DNA of 64,000 bases from Metarhizium brunneum (Eukaryota > Ascomycota > Sordariomycetes > Hypocreales > Clavicipitaceae), in assembly GCF_013426205.1 (NCBI RefSeq), contig NC_089424.1, positions 1,550,001 through 1,614,000 of the forward strand, read 5' to 3'. Position 1 is the stretch's first letter. Each line of letters begins with the position of its first letter. The notes below the pieces were generated by a model. That model saw nothing but the letters and a program-made list of their open reading frames with translations, searched no databases and was not told the DNA's origin. Of this stretch, positions 34,251 through 44,806 are shown one piece after another. The position numbers and the translations under genes were made by a program.

Positions 34251-35008
34251 GTGGAAAAGATGGACGCCCGGTGCCAATGCGGAGCCGTGGGCTTCAAAAC
34301 GCCGTTGCCTGAGCCGCTGGCGCTGTACATCTGTCACTGCGCCGAGTGCAAGCGCCAGACAAGCTCAGCATTTGGTGCTTCTGCTATATTTCCGCGCTTC
34401 AGGATTCCCGAGGCCGAATTACTTAGCTGCTATGCGTAAGTCCTTGCCATGTTTCAGTTCCAATCTCCTGTTCCAAGACGCCAGGTGTTCGTGCTACAAG
34501 TACGCCGTGTACCAGTCAGTCATTCAGCGTGCTCTTGATTCTGGATCCTGGATGACTCGCCGCAGTCCTTGCTGATGAGTGACACAGTCGACCCACGGCC
34601 TCGGGACAAACACTGTATTGGTATGCTTTAAACTTGGTTAATTTATATTAGCCGTGCACCCGCTCGATAGACTAACAGGCTTAATAGCTACTTTTGCCGA
34701 AAGTGCGGGACTCGACTCCTTCACACAACACCGGTAGGCGCACAATTACATGATGATTCTCCGCCCCGTGATACCCGCAACTAATACCAACGCCCAAGCA
34801 GACCAAAAATGTTGTATCCGTAAAAGGAGGGTGTCTCGAGGGCTTAGACTGGGCCAAGGCCATTCATCTTTGGACGAAGAGTGCTATGGTCCCTATCCCC
34901 GAAGGCTCCGAGACTCACTCCGAAGGTTCTTCCTCGACTGATTACGGTTCTACCCAAGAGTTTCTCGATCAACCACTCGATCAGCCCGGATCGGAATTGA
35001 CCAGCTAA
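34251..35008 (+). CDS. GFA/CENP-V domain zinc protein
   Basis: Four exons (34251-34435, 34588-34620, 34688-34733, 34802-35008) give 156 residues. All three introns have GT-AG ends and keep phase. The GFA fold binds zinc through CxC and CxxC pairs: C5/C7, C25/C27/C30 (ICHCAECKRQTSSAFG) and C76/C79 (YFCRKCGTRLLH). Relatives were first named glutathione-dependent formaldehyde-activating enzymes, but most fungal members have no proven activity. The C-terminal half has the usual VKGGCLEGLDWAKAIHLWT block, followed by a Ser/Thr/Gln-rich acidic tail. The second exon is only 33 nt, so automated predictions may miss it. The set of conserved blocks recovered by splicing makes the model convincing. Confidence 0.85.
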
Positions 35009-35739
35009 GCGGGCTCTTGAATATAAAATAAAACAACGAAATGAGGCGAAATAATGGGTCTAGTTTCATATGCTATTTACTTTCATTGCGGCGCAGACTG
35101 CATTCTATACGCGAAAACGACAGGTATCTGTCCAAAACAATCGATGGAACAGAGTGGTTCGCCCCTCTTCCTATCATAATGCGGCATTAGATCAATTCAC
35201 ATTAAGATTTGGTAGTTGTATCTTAAAAACTTGGGTATCGTAATCTTCGGGCTGGGAACGTGGTTCAACACGGAAGGATCTTGTCTATTTCTGGGAATGC
35301 TGTGGTGCTAATTGTTCATTTTGGGGTGTTCGGGGGTCACACGGCGGGGGAACAAGAGGACGGACATACAGGGACATATATTTCATCCATATATACCAAA
35401 TCATGGGAAGGAACATCGCTTGACATAGTATTTTGAATTAATTAATTGATCTCTATTATGTTATTAAGGTTTAATTGTTTCGCTCTGTAGTCAAATGAAA
35501 TTACACGCATGATACAAGTATCGTGTAAGCGTAAAATCTTAAACAGTATTGATCTAAAACAGTATTGGGCTGTACCAGGCCAAGGACAGTAGGAGACTAG
35601 AAAAGTAGACCGTCTCAGCGCAATTGATCTCTACTATGTACTGCAAATGCGCGACGCAGCAACAGCGTTTAGAGCATAGCCGAGAATCCAGATATGTGTA
35701 CATGGTCTCTTAAAATCCATTATCCATTCATCATTCACT
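35009..35739. other. Intergenic between convergent genes
   Basis: A/T-rich, no gene seen. It holds copy B of the 62-bp dispersed repeat and two related short stretches, AATTGATCTCTATTATG (35444-35460) and AATTGATCTCTACTATG (35622-35638), suggesting degraded repetitive DNA. Confidence 0.5.
35470..35532 (-). repeat. Dispersed 62-bp repeat, copy B (inverted relative to copy A)
   Basis: The reverse complement matches 2250-2311 with one substitution and one extra T. It lies 3' of the GFA gene in A/T-rich DNA. Two near-identical copies in 64 kb suggest a multicopy family in this genome. Confidence 0.75.
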
Positions 35740-36868
35740 TCACTCAACAACATCAGCATCTGCTGACGGAGGGTAAAATACGTACATGGGAAACTCCAGG
35801 AAAATGGTTCGTTTCAAAAACAAAGGCATCTTCTCATACAGCTGTGGGGGGAATGGAATCAAGATACTCGTCCGGTCCAGCCACCGCTTGTATCCTTCCC
35901 AATTGTTGCCCTTCTCATAGCGTGCTTTGGCCTTTGGCCTCTCCGAAAGGGGCAGTCCAGATACAAACATGAGTAGTACTGTGAGAAGAATTGGCCCCAA
36001 GATTGTTGCGTACAGCGCTTTGTAGGCCTGGCCTGAGACGTACCCATCCGCCGCTGATGAAACGGCGATCATGTAAATGGCTAAGGTGGCCGTTAGCGCT
36101 CCATGCTCAACACTTTCATCTTGTTCGCCAAAAACCATTAAACGTAAACTTACAGAACTGAATAATTATCTCGCCAAAGTAATTCGGATGTCTCGACACT
36201 TTGAACAAGCCGACATCACAAACCGCGTACCCATCGTGGGATTTTCGGAAATTGTACTTTTGCATGTCACTCACGCTCTCCATAAGAAACCCAATCGTAA
36301 ATAAAACAATGCCGGCAATGTCTCTCCCAGTGCCAAATGAATGCTGTGGGTACTGCGTCACATTGGGCGAGTTCAATATGGTCACGGGGAGTGACACCGT
36401 CCACACCCAAATCATTTGAAAGACCCAGAAGCCAAGGAAGGGAAAGAACTTGTCGCGCTTGTCGTCGAATCGATCATCTGAGCCTGTGCGCAGGATGCGA
36501 AAGAAGAGGAAGGACGAGAGACGAACGGCCCAGAGGATGAGAAACAGAGAGGCTACAACTTGGCGCGCATGGTGGTGGCCGGAGAGGGAGAGTGTGAGGA
36601 TCGCCAGGATGGCGAAGTTGGTGCCGCCGGCGAGGTCTTTTTGGAGTTAGACGACGTAGTTTGTAGTTTGCGGTTGCAGCGAAGGGGGCTGCGACTTACC
36701 AGTGAGTTTGTCGAATTTGAAGGAATATGCGATGGCGAAGAAGAAGAGCTGGTAGGCAACGGTGACAATGGCCGTTATTCCCAGGTAGTAATTGTCTAGA
36801 ACATGGGCGACAGCCATGGCGAAGAACACCTCATACGAAGCTATTGGCGATGGAAGGTCTGGCAGCAC
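35740..36868 (-). CDS. DUF1295 integral membrane protein (steroid 5-alpha-reductase C-terminal-like)
   Basis: Exons 36868-36700, 36636-36154 and 36080-35740 (introns 63 and 73 nt) give 330 residues. Several hydrophobic helices are present. The conserved C-terminal part is GYAVCDVGLFKVSRHPNYFGEII, split over the second splice and followed by LYATILGPILLTVLL. This HPNYFGE-type signature is shared by DUF1295 proteins, steroid 5-alpha-reductases and isoprenylcysteine methyltransferases. It marks a membrane enzyme fold that binds NADPH or AdoMet; which one cannot be told here. The N-terminal exon ends FKFDKLTG, and the next begins with the family's usual DLAGGTNFAIL. The substrate is unknown. The gene is convergent with the GFA gene. 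Confidence 0.85.
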
Positions 36869-38603
36869 GAATGGAATGGGGTGAAGGATAATTTTTGTAT
36901 GTAGGAATGCAGATATTATAACTGCCGCATGTTGGCATTCTCATGGCGCTATGTGGTGTGCGTCATAATAAAACGGGCATTTCCATGTGAGGGAGGTGTC
37001 TTTTGACGCCATGACGAACACACACCGACACCCAATGACGGATGTCATCATTGACCGTGATTGCAAAAGCGATCGCGGTGGTCGCAGAGAGACTAGTGGA
37101 GTTTAGTGACTTTTACCGCCATGTCTCTACAGGAAGGTGCGAGGTACCCGTCGCCTGCCTTTGCCAGCACTGGTCCAACACTGCCCGATGTTTAAGCCAA
37201 ATCGACAATCTGCAGATCTCGCTCTCATCCAAGCGCCAATTCATCAATATCTCTGCGGATATTCTACGTAAGCACCAAAGGACCAAAGAATTCACCAGTG
37301 TAATGGCACTCTAGGAAGAGAGGATGTATCCCCCGCCTGTCCATCTACCTGGGTGCTGACGCACTTGGCAACCATCTGTGAAACCAGAGGTGCGGCGGCC
37401 GTTCGATTGCACCGTTCGACTTTCGACGTCGCAACCCACTCCCGAACAAAAAGTGATGGGAACATTACTTACGCACTCGTCCGCATCAAACGCACCAGCG
37501 CGTAGCGCCGACCATGTTTTATGCTCCGTCCACGCCAACACCAACAAGGCTATCCATTTGCACATTTTCAGATCGCTGTCATGTGACGCGAGGCCATGCC
37601 CCCAAACGCAAGCTGTCTGGGCCAGACGTCTCCAAACGTCTCAGTCTCGACGCCAACTACTCCTCGTGCAACAGCATGCACCCACTTGGGCCCTGACTGC
37701 AGCCGCATCCCTCGCGAATCCAACCTACTCAAAACAAGCTATGAACCAGGATGTATGGGGGATAGGAGGTATCATCACCATTGATTCCGCTGTCAATGTC
37801 ACCAAATTGCTGAGAAATCCATGGGGGGCTTCAGTTTCCACCTGGTCCGATTGGAGGCAAACATGACACTCGACAACATGCGCCTCTCTTTCCGGGCTGC
37901 CGAGATCTCTCCCCATACGAGCGCAATAGGACTCACTACTCGTAGCAAGTGTAAAGGCTTCATACAAGATATCTGTTCAGATGCTACGCGAATCTCCCGC
38001 TGAACTAATGCATGTACTGTCTGGTGCCGTGTTTTCCCACCCACACCATCTGATCTTTCTCTTCACCATCGTACACTGCCCTCTTCATTTTCCCCTTTCG
38101 TCTTCCTTTCCTTCTCTGTTCAGTATCATGTGTTGCTCTTTGACCTCTTAGTTACTGTCGGTTCGTTCGTGTAACTCCGTTCTCACAAGCAAATGCTTGG
38201 GTTTCCAGCCTGTTTCTTGCTCCAAACATTCTTTCATTGAGTTGAGAAACGTGAAGGGTCCCAGTTTAGGTCAAGCCGCGTTTCTTATCGTCTTCGCGTT
38301 CAAATTTGCTTCGTTCCTTCTCTCCCTCGCTTTGCAAACTGCCATATAGGCCTTCTTGTCCTCTCATCAGCTGGCTGATATGCCATCCTTGGGTTCCATG
38401 ATTTTATTCCGGACTCTTGGATGTAGACCTTGATCTTGGCAGTCGTCCTGTTTTTATATTTTGAGCAGCCGGCCTGCCCAATATTCACACTTAAACCCTT
38501 TTCTTCTCTTTCTTTTTTCTTTTCTCGGGAGTGTTAATATCCGCGCGCTATCTAGGCAGTGGCGTGCGTGTCCCGTTGGGAACAGGATTTCCTACTGCCT
38601 AGG
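36869..38603. other. Intergenic divergent region, 1.7 kb
   Basis: No supported gene. A 162-codon frame at 37378-37866 begins with GTG and has no domain. The last 500 bases are C/T-rich, typical of a promoter and 5' leader for the secreted-protein gene. Confidence 0.5.
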
Positions 38604-39889
38604 ATGAAAGCCTTTGTCTGGCTCGTTCTTGCTACCACGGCTATCGCTCAGGTAATTGCGCCTTTTACTTTCGTGTATCCAGCAAGCTTGATCATTTGGA
38701 ATGAAGCTGACTTGAAAGCAAGGCCATGCGGAATGGTCAACATGGGTTAAACCGAGACGTGGAAAAGAGATCTGGGTACCTCAAGGGCCTTGGATCGAGG
38801 GTTGGGCTCAAATCGGGGGGGAGCGATAGTCAGTACGATGTCAACCAAGTCAAGGACGACACCTCTCGCGGGTTCTGGACCATTGTTGGACCTGATGGTG
38901 TTGTTAACACCGCCAATGCCCACATGCTACCTGCTGCTTCGCCGACTGGTCGTCGTAAGGCTGTTGACGCAAGTTCGAATGGGCGGCAAGATGGTCAGCA
39001 ACACAGTACTAAGGGCCAACAAAAGGGACAACGGCCAAAGCAACCTGGCATGGAGCAACAACACCGTAATCGCACACAATCAAACAACCAGCAGCCCGCA
39101 CCCAAGTTTGAAGGGTCCGTTTCTTTTCGCTTGGCAAGCCACATCGTTATCTTCAACAGCACTAACATGATTTTATAGGATACAAATAACTTTTGTGACC
39201 GTGACTGTCCGGCCTACAGTCTCCAAGGGGCCGGTCAGAACGGGAACGAAGTCACCCAAAACAGTCACGACGACAGTCACTGTTGCTGGAGGTGTAAGTC
39301 AAAGCCCCGACCAGGAATAAGTCCATTTGGAGCCCAATGTGCTTGATACATCAAGTAGCTAATATCGATCCAACCTCAGAATCCTCAGAACTCTTCTCAG
39401 AAGTCGAACACTGGAGAAAAACCCACGCCCACTGCTGGTGGAAATGGAGTTGGTGTGAAGCCAGTCCCTATTGACAAAACTGCCCTTCCGACAACAACTT
39501 ACAGTTTGAATCCTCCGAAACCTCCACCACCGGCACCGCCAAAACCAGAATCGAGTTCATCTTTGCCTCCCGTGCCAGCTCCGGTTGCTTTGCCCAAACC
39601 CCCCCAACCAGCAGCACCAAAGCCTGATGCGCAAAAGGAAAGCGGCACCTCGCCGTCGTCAACTTCATCGTCGGCTCCTTCGAGTTCCTCGTCTGATTCG
39701 CAGGCACCGCCTCCTACAGCGCCATTAGATTCTGTCGTAGCTCCGGTAGCAACATCCCCTCTTGGAGTAGTTGCCCCTGCACAACCATCAGTCAATCTAT
39801 CCGGACTCACTCTAAACAGCATAGTCGACCTTGGGAACCTACCGAAGCAGGCAGGGAACGCTCCAGCTCCCACTACTGTGGCCATCTAG
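38604..39889 (+). CDS. Secreted Pro/Ser/Thr-rich protein of unknown function
   Basis: Four exons (38604-38651, 38723-39114, 39179-39293, 39380-39889) give 354 residues. Exon 1 is almost exactly a signal peptide, MKAFVWLVLATTAIAQ. Residues 17-147 are hydrophilic and Gln/Asn-rich, with a dibasic KR at VEKRSGY that could be a Kex2-type processing site. Exon 3 encodes a Val/Thr-rich beta-like stretch (FVTVTVRPTVSKGP and TVTTTVTVAGG). Exon 4 is a long linker of Pro, Ala and Ser (PPKPPPPAPPKP, a Ser run), then a mildly hydrophobic end. This resembles fungal cell-wall or mucin-like proteins, but no GPI signal is clear. The intron-2 donor GTCCGT fits the fungal GTNNGT pattern. Intron 1 and intron 2 boundaries are the least certain. 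No family is recognised. Confidence 0.65.
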
Positions 39890-40124
39890 GAACTGCAACG
39901 CCAACTAAAGCGTGTAGAATGTAAATAGGCGATACATAGCTGTGAATGAAGTTGATCGAAGGCTCTATTAGGTGACCTAGAACGTCACTACCAGAAGTGA
40001 ATCATCGAGTTCCAGGTCAAGGTGAAAAGGCCATGGTGTCTCTTAGACTTGCCATACTGTATATGTGCATCATGAAATTCGTGGGCTTTAATCTCAAGCT
40101 TGCTGGCTTTGTGCTACTTGCATA

Positions 40125-41054
40125 TCATGAAGCCGGCGTTTTGTCAGGTCCAGCTGCGCGAGCGGCTAATTTCAACTTCTTTGCTTGTCTCTTGCTGACA
40201 AACTGTCCATCTTCTTCCCCTTTCTTGCGTTTTTGGTTCTTTGCTTTATTGCCACTTCGGCCAGTGTCCGTTCCTGCACTCGTTTCATTGTCGCCCGAGG
40301 ATGGCTTATTCGTATCGTTATCATCTGTCGACGCCGCTTGAATGACATTGATGACGCCACGGAAGCCATTCCGCTTCATTCCTTCGTTGACAACGACGCT
40401 TCGGGGGATAGATCGCAAGCCTTCGAGGCCCTTCTCGTTCGCCAGGCCCCACACGTTCAGAAGATTAACCACATCTGCCGGGCCACGTAGACTAAGTCCT
40501 GTCTTGGCCTCGCTGCTAATCATGATGCCACGCCCACGGGTGGCCCGAATGATGCTGGTTGCGTTGGAGATGAAGTTTGCGCGGCCGCGGTTGTCAGCGG
40601 CAAGAAGTTGGGCGTAACATATTTCGAAACGAACCCCACGGCTTACGGCAGCCATGCATGGTTTGGGGCGAAAGTGAAAGGGAAAGTACGTGGTAAGATC
40701 GAGGGAGATGATGGGAATGTCAAGAGTGAGACAAGCATTTTGAAATGCCTTTTCCGTCAACGGCCGAACGGCGAGAATATCATACGCGTTTGCGAGCGTT
40801 GGTAGGCGGTAATTCGAGGCGGCTGGGTCGTCGAGGGCAAGGGTGGCACGGTGCAGCAACGTAGGAAGTGTTCGCGAAGACGAGGACTCGAGCTCTGATG
40901 GGAAGGGCGATTTAGGATTCGCGGGTACTGGAAGCTCCAGCGTGTGGTTAAGGGCAACTGTGGAGTACCCAAGGGAAGAGGCGAGAGAGAGAGTTTGGAG
41001 GAGACGTTCAGAAGTTGTGGAAGGGGACCACGCAATGTTGAGGTCGTAGATCAT
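40125..41054 (-). CDS. rpp1: RNase P/MRP protein subunit RPP1 (p30 family)
   Basis: A single-exon gene of 309 residues in the RNase P subunit p30 family, needed for tRNA 5' processing by RNase P and for rRNA and mRNA cleavage by RNase MRP in the nucleus. The start at 41054 opens MIYDLNIAWSP, the normal N-terminus; the frame runs further upstream but without family similarity. The TIM-barrel-like domain covers about residues 1-235, with NAYDILAVRPLTEKAFQNAC, DIPIISLDLTTYFPF, SRGVRFEICYAQLL and SEAKTGLSLRGPADVVNLL. The C-terminus is charged and Lys-rich (KAKNQKRKKGEED, KRQAKKLKLAARA), consistent with RNA binding or nuclear location. It is convergent with the secreted-protein gene (235-bp gap) and divergent from the zinc-ribbon gene. 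Confidence 0.93.
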   Translation of the reverse strand: MIYDLNIAWSPSTTSERLLQTLSLASSLGYSTVALNHTLELPVPANPKSPFPSELESSSSRTLPTLLHRATLALDDPAASNYRLPTLANAYDILAVRPLTEKAFQNACLTLDIPIISLDLTTYFPFHFRPKPCMAAVSRGVRFEICYAQLLAADNRGRANFISNATSIIRATRGRGIMISSEAKTGLSLRGPADVVNLLNVWGLANEKGLEGLRSIPRSVVVNEGMKRNGFRGVINVIQAASTDDNDTNKPSSGDNETSAGTDTGRSGNKAKNQKRKKGEEDGQFVSKRQAKKLKLAARAAGPDKTPAS

Positions 41055-42194
41055 CGTGAGTCGAAGTGCGGGATGGGTGAGGCTCGTGAACAGGCTTGGA
41101 TAGATTAGCCTGGAGGCGGAGCACGTCAAGCCGCAGCGCGAGAATCAGATAAGACAGTGATGCAATCTGCCGCCAGTGGTGGTTGAATCCGTTCGGGCGG
41201 CCACTGGCTGTGGTTGTGGTCCGTTGGCAATCCCAAGCTTTTTTTCTCTTCGTATTTCTTCGTGAGCCACAAGAGGCGTTAGCTACCGAACAACAGAGAA
41301 ATGGGAGTGGGGCCGTTTTACCACGGAAAGTGGGGTCTATGCCTTGCGGGTGCTGGAACAAGCATCCCCACAAATCCATTCTGCCACAGCTTCTCCAGCC
41401 CAGCGAGCAGGAGAGTGATGGTGCTGGCTGCTGCCCTTTCGGGCTGATGTCACCCTGTTAGCTTGCTTGTGGGCACCGCCTGGTACGTGAACCTTGGACC
41501 TTGCAACCTATCATCCATTGTCCATCAACCATCAACGGGTGGCGTCACGCGTCATCACTCTATTATTCCTGCGCCCCGTCGCCTATCGAGTCTCTATTCT
41601 CCTTCTTCAACCCTCATCTTATGCATACTAGACACACCGATCTGTTGCTGTGCTCTCGATACTGTCTCGGTACCGTCTCGCTTCCTCCTTTCGGCCTCGT
41701 TCCACAACCGGGCGTGCATTGTGCATCGTACTTCTTCCGCTTTTTTTTTTTTTTTGCGCAAAGCGACCCCAATCGCTTTGGACCCGAGCATCCAACCGAG
41801 CCTCACCAACTCATTTCCTTGCTCAAGTGGAGTTGACCCTGGCTCCCTCTTCTGCAACAAGCTTGCTCGAGGCCTCTCGCTGCTATCCGTCTTCGCTAAG
41901 CCCCAATTGGCCTGTTCAAATCCTGTGACAAGGCTACAGCAATTTCGCCCAGTGGTCTCCGCTGCGAACCTCATTTTGACAACGAGTACGGTGTAGCTGG
42001 ACGCGCAGTTCTTTGAAAGGCGTCCTCACGAGCGTTGCGTTGCAGTAGGCCGTGTCTAAACCGACACTTTCATCACGTCCAGGACGACAGGAGCTGTTGC
42101 CGACCGACACTTGTTCAAAACTCAGATCAACCTGTTCTAACAAATCTCGTCGCCCTTCGCCAGCTCCCCCGACCACGTCAGCAGTCCACTCGCC
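41055..42194. other. Divergent promoter region rpp1/zinc-ribbon gene
   Basis: No gene seen. It has a run of 15 T at 41741-41755 and C/T-rich leader-like sequence before the zinc-ribbon start. Open frames here have no domains. Confidence 0.5.
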
Positions 42195-42732
42195 ATGTTC
42201 TTCTTCTTCATATGCGGTGAGCACACCTTCCGCAGTGAGATTCCTGGGTATGAGGGAATGGTGTGTCAATGCCACCATTGCGGAAACATGGCAGCCCACG
42301 TTGTCAAGAGCCGCCCATTCTTTACCTTCTGCTTCGTTGTAAGTGCCCGATCCTTGATAGCTAGATTCAATCCATCTCACCCATACCTACCTGCCATGAT
42401 TTGGTTGATGCCAGGTCGGCACATCTCGCCTCTAGTTGCAACGCGAGATTTTGTTCCCGTTTATCTCGAATCCATACTGTTCCAGTCCATTCCCCTTCGA
42501 CCCTAGTCCACTCGAGAAGTTACGCATACTAATTTCGTCACTGCAGCCCATCATTCCTTTCACTATTTCAGGATACAAGGATGTTACATGCAACATCTGC
42601 CACTTTCAACAGCCCTTAGAGAATCGTCCGGATGTTATGGCCATGGCTAATCGTGGCGGCGGAGGTGGTAATCAAGGTGGCGGGCAACCCGGCCCTCCTC
42701 CACCTCAAGGTGGACAGCAGCGATATGGCTGA
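42195..42732 (+). CDS. Small zinc-ribbon protein
   Basis: Exons 42195-42338 and 42547-42732 are joined across a 208-nt intron (GTAAGT...TGCAG), giving 109 residues. A hydrophobic start, MFFFFICGEH, leads to VCQCHHCGNMAAHVV and, after the splice, VTCNICHFQQPL; the Cys pairs near 24-29 and at 63/66 would bind one zinc. This is the layout of a small conserved ascomycete zinc-ribbon family without a known job. The intron lies between the two zinc knuckles, so both exons are needed for the fold, which supports the model. The C-terminus is a Gly/Gln/Pro-rich tail (RGGGGGNQGGGQPG) typical of disordered or RNA-associated segments. Confidence 0.85.
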
Positions 42733-43373
42733 CAAATGAAGAAGTCTCGAAATCCTTATGATCCTTTGCCGCCCCGTCTATAGCGATATGCACAACCTGC
42801 TTTGCATGTCGTGGAGCGAGGTAGGAGTGTCGTCGTGGTTGTATATATATCTTTCCATTGTTGGTTATAGCATTCTTTTCCGGAGTCCCAGATTTGGACT
42901 AGCTACGAGAACGGGCATATATGTTATTTTGTGGCGGGTAGCTTGGCGTTTTATGGTGACCGCAAGAACTTGACTTTTCGTGTACATCTCATTGGGGTTG
43001 ATTGAATCAGGAGAAGTACCCAGAATCAGGGGAACTCCTGGAGCTAAAGAAGTAGATTTTGTATTGAACTAGAGAAATCATATCATTACCCGTTGTTTTC
43101 CTTGCCCCAACAGCCTGGATTTGTCTATTGATAACATTGGCCCTTTTTCTTATTTCCCCTTGTGCATATTCTTGCCTCTTTGGACAGCTCTGCTTATTAT
43201 ATTATCGTGTTCGTTCCCAAGATACCCCTCGTGGTCTTTGTCACTTCTCAAACTCCACTCCGCCTATAGTTAATATCACAAATTCTGTCTTTATATCCCA
43301 ATAACCCTTTCCTGAGAGAGGTCCTTGCTGAAGAGGCCTAGACTTGGTCCCATACTTCTGGCCCTGTTAGGAT
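42733..43373. other. Intergenic, 0.64 kb
   Basis: T-rich, promoter-like sequence; no gene seen. Confidence 0.5.
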
Positions 43374-44545
43374 ATGAACGTGGATTCGTAAGCGGACTTG
43401 CGTGTGCTTGAACTATCAAATGCCATGTGGTGTCTGTTGTCGGGAATTGCCACTGTGTATAGTCAGCATGTTCGAGGCTCACTGGCAAGGTCATTGGAAC
43501 GGCTCATTAATCCAGGCTATAGAAGCTACCGCGAAATTTCTTTTAAAACTGACGCGGCAAGCTATGACATATCTTGTTGTTGTTAACTTCTGGATCATCT
43601 CAGGCATCAGAGAGACGTCCTCTTCATCGCTTCAACAGACATCATCACTACAGCATCGGGGGGCATTCGTGACCGAGGATGAAGTCAACGCCAGTCTTCA
43701 GCCGCCCGTCATCTCCCCATCGCCTTCGTCGCCGCAGGCTACCGATGTGCGCTCGCCTTCCGCCTCATGGCCGTACAAGTCGACGGCACGTCGCCAGGAC
43801 AGCCACGGATTCCAGGCGCACCGGCACCGTCCTTCTGCCGGAAGCAATACCACGTCGCTCCGGCAGCCTCCCTCCTCCAATCAGCCGCCCAGGTTTTCCG
43901 TCGAAGACCAAGCCTATCTTCGGGGCCGGCTGCCCTTGCGGCAACGTGTATCTGCTCAGACCGTCATCAACCACTTTTGTCGTTTGCCGCTTCTGTATCA
44001 GGACCTGGCTGAGGGGTGTTGCGCATATCTGTCCCATTTACCACCCGGAGCCCAAGAGCTGGAGAAGCGTCAGCGAATGGCAGAGCTGGCGCAGCGAATA
44101 GCGGACAGGTACATGCGGTTTAGACTTATAATCCCCCGGTCGTACATTGTTGTGACTCTGGCGAGATGGCAGGGAGAGTTGTCGCATACCAGCCGGTTCT
44201 GGGAAAAGACCCTCGAGGAGATTAAAGTAAGTGGTGCCTCCTGTTTAAGTCTTCTGAAGCAAACTTTAAACCTTTGTATACATGAGGCTAAAGGCCACTC
44301 AGAAAGCCAACAATTCATGGTCCATAGCTCGCCTTTGGATCCTCCGTTTTACGGTTCAATCTTCTCTCGTTGCCGTGGCATACAACATGCTGCCTACACC
44401 GGGTAAATTTGTTAGACTCATCGCAAACTGTTTTGCATGCGTGTGGTCTATAACCGCCATGTGCGAGACGCTACATGCGCAGTACATCGAGATGAAGTCA
44501 GGTGAGCAAAAGTTACACGATCCGCTTGGCGGACTGCGTAGTTGA
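43374..44545 (+). CDS. Unrecognised protein, possible membrane-associated C-terminus
   Basis: The best model joins a 14-nt first exon (43374-43387, MNVDS, donor GTAAGC), exon 43611-44226 and exon 44303-44545, giving 290 residues. The N-terminal 100 residues are Ser/Pro-rich and probably disordered. A compact central part (about 105-210) contains RLPLRQRVSAQTVINHFCRL, LPPGAQELEKRQRMAELAQR and VTLARWQGELSHTSRFWEK and looks like a folded helical domain. The third exon has hydrophobic stretches (LWILRFTVQSSLVAVAYNML, IANCFACVWSITAM) that could be membrane helices. The acceptor at 44302 was chosen because it keeps phase after EEIK. Another possible splice at 44501/44582 would give a different short tail. 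No family is recognised. That it is a real gene is likely; its ends are uncertain. It is convergent with the glucosyltransferase gene. Confidence 0.55.
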
Positions 44546-44806
44546 TAGTTCTGGCCACTCGTTATTTCTTGGAAACAACAGGCCAGGGTGCTAAATCGTT
44601 CATCCTCTTATTTCACTTCTTTAACATGTCTTTTTTTTTTTTGCATTACTATTGATTCATAGCATCACGGTCAGATATGGTATCAGCTCCTCGTCGGTGA
44701 TTTAATCAGGGGCTTCATTCGCTAAAACAATGCATATATGCTTCATGAATATTCGTTGCTGGGTATCCTGATTTATCCGTCTAGAATTGGAAAGAACCAA
44801 ATCCAA

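Noticed and set aside
37378..37866. 162-codon plus-strand frame between DUF1295 and the secreted-protein gene
   Set aside because: GTG start, low-complexity translation, no domain.
44582..44662. Alternative last exon of the unrecognised gene via a splice at 44501/44582
   Set aside because: It would end in a poly-Phe stretch encoded by a T run (FNMSFFFLHYY), which looks noncoding; reading through to the stop at 44543 is simpler.
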